Shown piece by piece: positions 26,001 to 30,918 of a DNA stretch of 30,918 bases. A program made the position numbers and the translations under genes. This DNA comes from Triparma columacea (taxonomy: Eukaryota > Sar > Bolidophyceae > Parmales > Triparmaceae): assembly GCA_030267965.1 (NCBI GenBank), contig BRYA01000118.1, forward strand, positions 17,883 through 48,800. Direction: 5' to 3'. Every line of letters starts with the position of its first letter. Position 1 is the stretch's first letter. Below the pieces are notes generated by a model that searched no databases, had not been told where the DNA came from, and saw only the letters and a program-made list of their open reading frames with translations.

Positions 26001-26235
26001 GGTCGAGAAGGCAAGGGGAGGCGATGGAGACATCCAGGACCTCCTCACCGTGATCGCTGGCCTCCAGTCCAAGGGTGAGCAGCTTAAGCTCATGGGCAAG
26101 ACGTTGGAGGGCAGGGGCATGAGGATCCCCGTATACAGTCCCGACGCCGTTGAGAGGAAGGCCAACGCCCTCGGAATACTGAGGGAGTACAGGGAGCAGA
26201 CGTTACACTTGGGGAGGGGTAGTGAATTCTCGTAG
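23081..26235 (+). CDS. Uncharacterised ten-exon coiled-coil protein
   Basis: Exons are 23081-23335, 23512-23660, 23799-23832, 23922-24044, 24165-24356, 24457-24678, 24853-25331, 25405-25494, 25654-25775 and 25946-26235, giving 651 aa with every phase consistent. The N-terminal 150 residues are acidic and Gly/Ser-rich (MSDGNSVNELDSYI). Residues about 165-350 are strongly heptad-like and charged (SLRAMQQKLRKIEQERAVAL; EREVGAIAGEEKRIIEVLE; KIQKTEKDLAKI), forming a long coiled coil. The C-terminal part has LLTVIAGLQSKGEQLKLMGK and VERKANALGILREYREQT. No catalytic motif, signal peptide or membrane segment is seen. A cytoskeletal, centrosomal or kinetochore-like role is conceivable but unproven. 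At least six of its nine introns contain family A introner sequence. The last exon uses an AAG acceptor. Confidence 0.8.
23336..23511 (+). repeat. AACAC-type microsatellite in intron 1 of the coiled-coil gene
   Basis: About 90 nt of tandem acaac units with occasional t interruptions (tacaa, taata), at 23366-23457, followed by a C-rich pyrimidine tract and CCCAG. The donor is GAGAAG|GTGAGGTT and the junction is phase 0. Confidence 0.8.
23833..23921 (+). repeat. Family A introner forming a whole intron (89 nt)
   Basis: The intron begins GTACGGTGAGCGCAAGGCAC and passes through CTCAACTTATACACTAGCAT to the core and CGTCGCAG. Both splice sites are element sequence. The phase-0 junction joins SLK to PSRP. 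Confidence 0.85.
24045..24164 (+). repeat. Tandem family A introner intron (120 nt)
   Basis: Begins GTACGATGAGCGCAAGGTAC. Two successive units of ACCTCAACTTA...AGCAT..ATCCCTTC each end in a CGCTTCGCTC core, and the intron terminates in CGCAG. This suggests one element nested in or added to another. The junction is phase 0. Confidence 0.85.
24357..24456 (+). repeat. Family A introner in intron 5 of the coiled-coil gene
   Basis: The donor GTGAGACAGG is not element-like, but from about 24392 the intron reads cgagcgcaaggcacctcaac then ttacacactggcataacccc and ends in the core and CTCGCAG. The junction is phase 0. Confidence 0.8.
24679..24852 (+). repeat. Triple family A introner intron (174 nt)
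   Basis: Starts directly at GTACCTCAACTTCTACACAA and contains three staggered units beginning acctcaactt, with repeated cgcttcgctcgtcgc cores. It ends CTCCACAG. It is the most expanded member in the window. The junction is phase 0 (EKAK|LKVK). Confidence 0.85.
25495..25653 (+). repeat. Family A introner intron with extended 5' part
   Basis: Contains gcgtcagaggagcgcgccaa, gcatcagaggaccgcaaggt, acctcaactcaactacacaa, gcatgatcccttccgtgact and a core before CACTGCAG. It shows the longer 5' section (catcagaggagcgcaagg), with a partial duplication of it. Confidence 0.8.
25776..25945 (+). repeat. Family A introner intron (170 nt), core internal
   Basis: Contains gcatcagaggagcgcaaggt, acctcaacttctacacaagc, gtgatcgcttccgcgactcg and the core at 25806-25882, followed by about 60 nt of unrelated sequence. 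The acceptor CCCCAAG is not part of the element. The phase-1 junction was fixed by frame. Confidence 0.75.
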
Positions 26236-26302
26236 AGGAGGTCCTGGCAAACCAAATAAAACATAGATTATATGGCACAAATTGATGATACATTATCTAT
26301 AA

Positions 26303-28406
26303 CTACACCCCCGCCTCCTCCAGTTCGTCCTCGCCGATGCTGCCGCGAGCGAAGCGCGAGTACGGTTAGGACGAAAGATCATCGCTTCGCTCGTCGGACG
26401 AAAGATCATCGCTTCGCTCATCGCCGCTAATCCCTTCCGCGACTCGCTTCGCTCGTCGCCGCATGTACGGTCCTTTCCACCGCTCGCTTCGCTCGCCTGT
26501 TATGCCTCGCCTCACCTCAATTTTTCGTAACCCTTTCCTTCGGTCCTCCAGTTCCTGTAAACGTACAACCCTAGCGGGACCGATATTGCCATGCCTAGGA
26601 GTCCGATGTCTGTGCACACTTCCAGCACGGTCAGCTGAACCTCGTCGAGAGCGAAGGCGGCGATGAAGCTCGAGAGGCCCTCGTTCCCGACGGCAGCAGC
26701 AAACTGAGCAAAGGGGGGGCGGGGGGGAAATGACTTAGTTGCGCCGCAAAAGAATGTACTTTTAACATCCTCCAGCGACTCGACTCTCTAGGATCTCCCG
26801 TCCGGCTTCTCACCTCAATCGCAATGACCCTCCCCAGAACGTCTGGCTCCACCAGTATCTGCAGCAGCACGCTACTATAAACCCACAGGACCGCGCTCCC
26901 CGCCGACCTCACCAGCGTCCAGAACACCACCCCCCCCAGCCTGCTCCCGTTCCCCCCCATCCCCAAGAAGCTCGCAGCTACTACGACCACCGCCGCGTAG
27001 CACGCCCAAACCATTTTCCTTGGCTCGACTTCCCCCCTATTCCTGTCCAGCACCTTATCCGCCGCTACCGGCCCTACGAGGCATCCTATCCCTACGGCTG
27101 CGAATATGATCCCGAGGCTGTAGTCGCTCCCGTTTGCGAACACGACGTTGCAGACGTCCGCGGATCCCCATAGGGCGCACCCGAAGGCCTTGAAAAACAC
27201 CAGGGGGGCAAGCCTCTTGCCGCGGGGGGTGAAGAGGAGGTAACGGACACCGCCGAGCATTTTAGATACGTGCGAGGAGGCATCATCCTTCTCCGACGAC
27301 TCCTCCTCTTCCTCCTCCTCACCCGCACCCTTAGCAGCGTCAGACCTGGAACCCTTTGTGTCTACCTTCCTCCCCTCCGCTGCGCTTTCCTTCAGTTTCC
27401 ATCCGTTTCCAACCCTGTAAATAAGCCATGCACTAACCGCGAATGTAAAACCGTCTACATAAAAGCAGAATGTCACCCCCCCTAGTCCCGTTAACATTCC
27501 CCCAACAGCTGCACCTATTGCACCCATTAACGACCATGATATAGCCATTAGCTGGGTCGCCTTGTTAACCTGAGCGTCCGATTTTAACATGAAGGGTAGC
27601 ATGCTATTCTTCGCTGGGTTGTAAACAGCGTCAGCCGTAGACATCGCTACAACAGATATGTACAGCAAGGCCTTAGACCTGGCCCTGGCGGCGGCAGGGA
27701 AAAGCAGGAAGGCAACGAGGGAGGAGATGGAGTCTAGCCATACCATGGTTTTGCGCTTGTCGAAGTGGTCGGCGATTGGACCACCTAACAAGGGACTTAC
27801 TATTAGGGCTGGGAACATGCGGAGGAATAGGAGGAGGGCTACTGGGAGGTTGTCACTCTGGGGGGTGTTGATGTCGTCGTTGTTGATGTCGTTGTTGTTG
27901 TTGTTGTTGCTTTCACCATCTGTGGCACTTTCATCTAAAGTGGAGGCTTCTGCTCGGAGGATACTTGTTAGGAGAGATAGTGTTGCTATGAAATTGAGCC
28001 TGTGTGTTGTTTGTTGAGGGAGAGTTGAAGGAGAGGTGTGTTAATGTGCGTATATGTCAATGTGCGTATATGTTAATGGGTGTTGTTGTCATGTGTTTGT
28101 TCCTCAGTATGGTCGTTTGGCAGCCATTTAGTCGTTGCTGGCGTTTAATCATTGCGCGTGTCTCTGAAATGCACGTCGCATATACACTCATCATTCATAC
28201 ACCCATTCATACACTCACCAGCTTCCAACCTGCGTGACTAGGTAGGAGAGTATGTAGAGCCGAAACGATCGTGATTCTCTAAATAATGATAGATAAGTCA
28301 ACGTAGGTGTTGTATCTTCTACATGTCCATCTTCTATCTCTAAGGGAGATGGAGTATTTGGACTATTTGGAGTGGCCAAAATCGACGACTCCATTTGTTC
28401 TGTCAT
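26303..28406 (-). CDS. Major facilitator superfamily transporter (MFS_3/ENTS-like)
   Basis: Four exons (28219-28406, 26814-27999, 26516-26703, 26303-26339) give 532 aa with all junctions in phase. Residues about 40-65 read FRESRSFRLYILSYLVTQVG then SWLNFIATLSLL, the usual first helix of this family. Loop 2-3 has the MFS signature GGPIADHFDKRKT. About ten to twelve hydrophobic segments follow (for example ALLYISVVAMSTADAVYNPA, LGIIFAAVGIGCLVGPVAA, MVWACYAAVVVVAASFLGM). An acidic cytosolic loop (AGEEEEEEESS) divides the two halves. It is an integral-membrane exporter by family; the substrate cannot be read from sequence. The last exon encodes only SIGEDELEEAGV. Intron 26340-26515 contains antisense family A cores, and intron 28000-28218 has a duplicated gtgcgtatatgt motif. 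Confidence 0.87.
26340..26515 (+). repeat. Family A introner cores (antisense) in the last MFS intron
   Basis: On the plus strand gaaagatcatcgcttcgctc occurs twice in tandem, followed by aatcccttccgcgactcgct, a core, and a further cgctcgcttcgctcgcc. All read opposite to the gene except one reversed cgagcgaagcgcgag at the acceptor side. Confidence 0.75.
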
Positions 28407-28835
28407 TATATATGTATAGATGTCTACTTATACATATATTTCTGGCGTATACGTTGATACCTATATACAACAAGAAATAAACCTACAAATAAACCTACAA
28501 ATACGCCCGAAAAACACTCTATTTACACTTTTTGATTTACACCTGGTTGGATTTTCTTTTGCCAACCAAATAGGTTTTACAGAGGAGCTTCTCAACCAAA
28601 ATCCGAACGACGAGTACGGCGCGACCTGCGAGAGCGCCATCCGCACCTGCGACTTCACCCTCGGTGGCGAAACCGGCGACCTCGAGATCGCGTTCTCTCT
28701 TGAGTGGGACACGCTCGCTGAGTGCAACATGAGCTCCTTCACCATCCTCTCCAGGACCGTCAAGAAGTCCAAGCCGATCTATCTCAGAACAGATAAAACA
28801 ATTGAACGATTGACTCAACAACACAGAACGAAGAA
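28407..28835. other. Flank with a captured coding fragment and direct-repeat arm
   Basis: 28407-28560 is AT-rich. From 28585 to about 28775 the plus strand has a GC-rich, codon-like segment (EELLNQNPNDEYGATCESAI, TCDFTLGGETGDLEIAFSLE, WDTLAECNMSSFTILSRTVK). It is preceded by gttttacag, a plausible acceptor. It ends abruptly at the repeat tatctcagaacagataaaac (28780-28807). I do not recognise the domain. It may be an exon of an unannotated gene or a fragment stranded by rearrangement. Confidence 0.4.
28780..28807 (+). repeat. Left arm of a 28-bp direct repeat flanking LRR copy 2
   Basis: The 28 bases from tatctcagaac to caattgaac are identical to 30354-30381, about 1.57 kb away on the other side of the LRR gene. 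Similarity continues weakly in tcaacaa. Confidence 0.85.
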
Positions 28836-29849
28836 TTACAGAAACTCCAGAATTACTCTCCACAAAACTTTCGGGATCTTCTCACGTGCCTCAGTTGCCT
28901 TTAGCGGGGCTTCAACTCCGTCAGTTCGCTTCCGCTTCAGACTATCAGGTCCACTGGATTGATTCTCCACGTGATCCCAGGTTCCCTTGAGGCACAGAAG
29001 AGCGTTGACGCGTTCCATCACAGCGGGTTTGCGGTGCCACCTGTAATGGAGGAGGTCCTGGACAGTCGGCATGTTTTTATCAGCAGCGGCAGCGATTAGG
29101 GCAGTGCAGTTTGAGAAGCAGGGGAAACCGACGGAAACGGCAGGAGATAGAATGAGTTTCGTTAGGGCGGAGCAATCACTGAAGGCCCAGTAGCCAATCG
29201 ACGTCACTGAGTCCGGGATGGTGATGGCCGTGAGGGAGGAGCATCCCCTGAAGGCTTCATAGCCAATCTTCGTCACTCCGTCCGGGATTGTGATGGCCGT
29301 GAGGGAGGAGCATCCGTTGAAGGCGTCATTGCCAATCGTCGTCACTCCGTCCGGGATGGTGATGGCCGTGAGGGAGGAGCATTCGTAGAAGGCGTCATTG
29401 CCAATCTCCGTCACTCCGTCCAGGATGGTGATGGCCGTGAGGGAGGAGCATCCATTGAAGGCGGAATGGCTAATCGTCGTCACTCCGTCTGGGATTGTGA
29501 TGGCCGTGAGGGAGGAGCATCCCATGAAGGCGCCATCGCCAATTGTCGTCACTCCGTCCGGGATTGTGATAGACGTGAGGGAGGGGCATAAGAAGAAGGC
29601 ATATTCGCCAATCGTTGTCACTCCTTCTGGGATGGTGATGGCTGTGAGGGAGAGGCATTCAGAGAAGGCATATTCGCCAATCGTTGTCACTCCGTCCGGG
29701 ATGGTGATGGCCGTGAGGGAGGAGCATGCTCCGAAGGCGTTATAGCCAATTGTCGTCACTCCTTGTGCAAAAATCACTTCTGTTAGTTCAGTATCGTATT
29801 CGAAGCTCTCTGTCTCGTCTGTGCCTGTGTATACTGCTGTTTTGGTCAT
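28836..29849 (-). CDS. BspA-type leucine-rich-repeat protein, copy 2
   Basis: I choose the ATG at 29849 (MTKTAVYTGTDETESFEYDT), because it aligns with the start of copy 1; the frame stays open to 30041 but that extension has no counterpart. This gives 337 aa. About ten 23-residue units of LTAITIPDGVTTIG-x-AF-x-x-CSS are followed by the same cap (LHYRWHRKPAVMERVNALLC...KIPKVLWRVILEFL). Compared with copy 1 there are fewer repeats and the cap carries small insertions, so the two are diverged paralogues whose repeats may be homogenised. No signal peptide is seen. Confidence 0.85.
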   Translation of the reverse strand: MTKTAVYTGTDETESFEYDTELTEVIFAQGVTTIGYNAFGACSSLTAITIPDGVTTIGEYAFSECLSLTAITIPEGVTTIGEYAFFLCPSLTSITIPDGVTTIGDGAFMGCSSLTAITIPDGVTTISHSAFNGCSSLTAITILDGVTEIGNDAFYECSSLTAITIPDGVTTIGNDAFNGCSSLTAITIPDGVTKIGYEAFRGCSSLTAITIPDSVTSIGYWAFSDCSALTKLILSPAVSVGFPCFSNCTALIAAAADKNMPTVQDLLHYRWHRKPAVMERVNALLCLKGTWDHVENQSSGPDSLKRKRTDGVEAPLKATEAREKIPKVLWRVILEFL

Positions 29850-30468
29850 TTGGGGAATGGGAGAGTCCCGGGGTTGAGAGGATCTTTTCACCCGTCTTTT
29901 AGGTAACAGTTGAAAGCCCAAGCTATTTGATACTGATTCTCTGCGAATTTCTACATTATTGACAGGATGAGGAGTGTTAGTGTGGTGTGATTGACAAAGA
30001 ACAAGGGGAGGGATGGTGAGATTCCTCAAGGAATGCGTCATTCTGGCGTCAATGGCGAATCTCTGCCCTATATTAACCCCAATATGATACTAACAGTATC
30101 GTAAATATGGCCGAAAGTAGTATTATATCGTCTATAAGACGAATAATCCAAACCCAATGAATACTCAGTCTCGACCGTGATCGAAGAGGGGAAATAACTT
30201 GAAGGTGGACGTCAATGGGAAATTAAAAACATCGATAGGACACATTACAACTGGTGAAAGCCTTCATAACTCATTGTTGTCCCGCCTTACCTTTATTTCG
30301 GTAAGATTAAATTTTGCCAAAGCAGATTGGTTTCAGTCACCCTTTTATCCATTTATCTCAGAACAGATAAAACAATTGAACAAGATTCAACAAAAACGTC
30401 CTTCCATTCCTGCCGCAATTATTTTCTCCTAACTTATATTATCCCCCCCCCCCCCCCCTTCTCCTTCT
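29850..30468. other. Intergenic region with the second direct-repeat arm
   Basis: AT-rich upstream region of LRR copy 2, probably holding its promoter. The segment attttgccaaagcagattgg at 30311 resembles ttttgccaaccaaatagg at 28557, and the 28-bp repeat follows at 30354-30381. A poly-C run lies at about 30443-30458. No gene was recognised. Confidence 0.4.
30354..30381 (+). repeat. Right arm of the 28-bp direct repeat flanking LRR copy 2
   Basis: Identical to 28780-28807. Together with the similar ttttgcca(a)...ggttt(t) segments before each arm, this suggests the LRR gene lies in a duplicated or inserted block. Confidence 0.85.
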
Positions 30469-30745
30469 TTACAGCAGCACCAGTCCAATTTCGCTTGCTT
30501 TCATCCTCCCCTCAGTCTGCCAGTTGAACAGGTAGTAGTTCAAGTTCCCGTCCCCCATCCCGAAGTTCAAGTCCGTCAGAAACTCGTCGTTCTCCATCAC
30601 GTTCAGAGCGTTGAAAACGTCCTGGCCGTCCTTCTTGGCCTCGCCGAGGCAGTCCTTCATGAGCTGACGGAGAGGGACAGTGGTGGCAACATTGTAGTAA
30701 CTGTAGGCGGCGTATATGTGACTGTGGGTAGGGTGCTGGACGCAG
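30469..30745 (-). CDS. NMT: Glycylpeptide N-tetradecanoyltransferase (N-myristoyltransferase), C-terminal exon only
   Basis: The last exon of NMT, which transfers myristate from myristoyl-CoA to N-terminal glycines in the cytosol. It reads CVQHPTHSHIYAAYSYYNVA, DVFNALNVMENDEFLTDLNF and GMGDGNLNYYLFNWQTEG, and ends EIGLVLL, matching the conserved end of eukaryotic NMTs (HPTH, AYSFYN, DVFNALDLMEN, FGIGDGNLQYYLYNW). The chain stops at the hydrophobic LVLL position, as needed because the terminal carboxylate takes part in catalysis. The acceptor is CCCGCAG|C at 30746-30747 and the phase is 2. Upstream exons lie beyond 30918; 30748-30918 shows only intron-like sequence. Confidence 0.9.
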
Positions 30746-30918
30746 CTGCGGGTTTTTGGGGGAGGGAGGGGGAGGGAGGGTCAGACTAAGTGAGCTCCCT
30801 TGGTCTCGTGAATGTTTTTCGAGGTTTTTTCGTCTCCTTTCCGTGGGTTTCCTAACCCTCGTTACTGCTCCTCGTCACCCTCCCGCTTCGACCCAACTTG
30901 TCCCCCCCACCCTCCCCC

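Noticed and set aside
29398..29745. Long plus-strand frame opposite LRR copy 2 (repeating VTPSGIVMAVREEH)
   Set aside because: It is the antisense of the 69-bp LRR repeat, whose regular period keeps several frames open. Similar antisense frames occur opposite copy 1 at 15078-15743.

Overview
The window is eukaryotic nuclear DNA. Its genes are split by short GT-AG introns (about 60-290 nt), and it encodes a Golgi tether, an ER glycosyltransferase, a cyclic-nucleotide-dependent kinase, N-myristoyltransferase and a cytosolic-type tRNA. Gene spacing is compact, several introns carry related introner-like repeats, and there are BspA-type leucine-rich-repeat proteins. Together these suggest a small marine alga, possibly a photosynthetic stramenopile of bolidophyte or pelagophyte type. 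The lineage is inferred from style and not proven.

Layout. 213-1696 (-) ALG13-like GlcNAc transferase with an unusual hydrophobic C-terminal extension. 2383-3483 (+) low-complexity/coiled-coil protein with polyQ. 3711-6352 (+) secreted copper type II monooxygenase with a C-terminal DOMON domain and membrane anchor. 6522-10331 (-) cyclic-nucleotide-dependent AGC kinase with three nucleotide-binding domains. 10919-12952 (+) tyrosyl-DNA phosphodiesterase 1 with an added NZF zinc finger and a SUMO-interaction-like motif. 13229-14401 (-) polytopic membrane protein. 14585-15727 (-) BspA-type LRR protein, with a truncated relative at about 16146-16380 and a second full copy at 28836-29849. 16333-18939 (-) HNH-nuclease-like protein. 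19.1-20.5 kb: mostly gene-poor, with a PP4-phosphatase-like relic. 20761-22461 (-) COG4. 22643-22911 (-) a tRNA-Thr(AGT) assembled from four pieces. 23081-26235 (+) ten-exon coiled-coil protein. 26303-28406 (-) MFS transporter. 30469-30745 (-) last exon of N-myristoyltransferase, which continues off the right edge.

The standout is the tRNA-Thr. Removing three GTAAG...AG intervals of 73, 60 and 62 nt from the minus strand gives a 74-nt cloverleaf. Its acceptor, D, anticodon and T stems all pair, it has an AGT anticodon, and a T9 tract lies downstream. The introns sit between the D and anticodon stems, at the variable-loop/T-arm border and inside the T loop. None is at the canonical 37/38 site, and they look spliceosomal.

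The second theme is introner-like elements. Family A contains a tacctcaactt...cttccgcgactcgctt...gtcgc motif and lies in many introns in both orientations. Family B (GTACGGTACCTC...CGCAG) forms whole introns in the monooxygenase and ALG13 genes. Exon structures below were inferred by reading frame and protein similarity from memory. Those of COG4 and the last two ALG13 junctions are the least certain.
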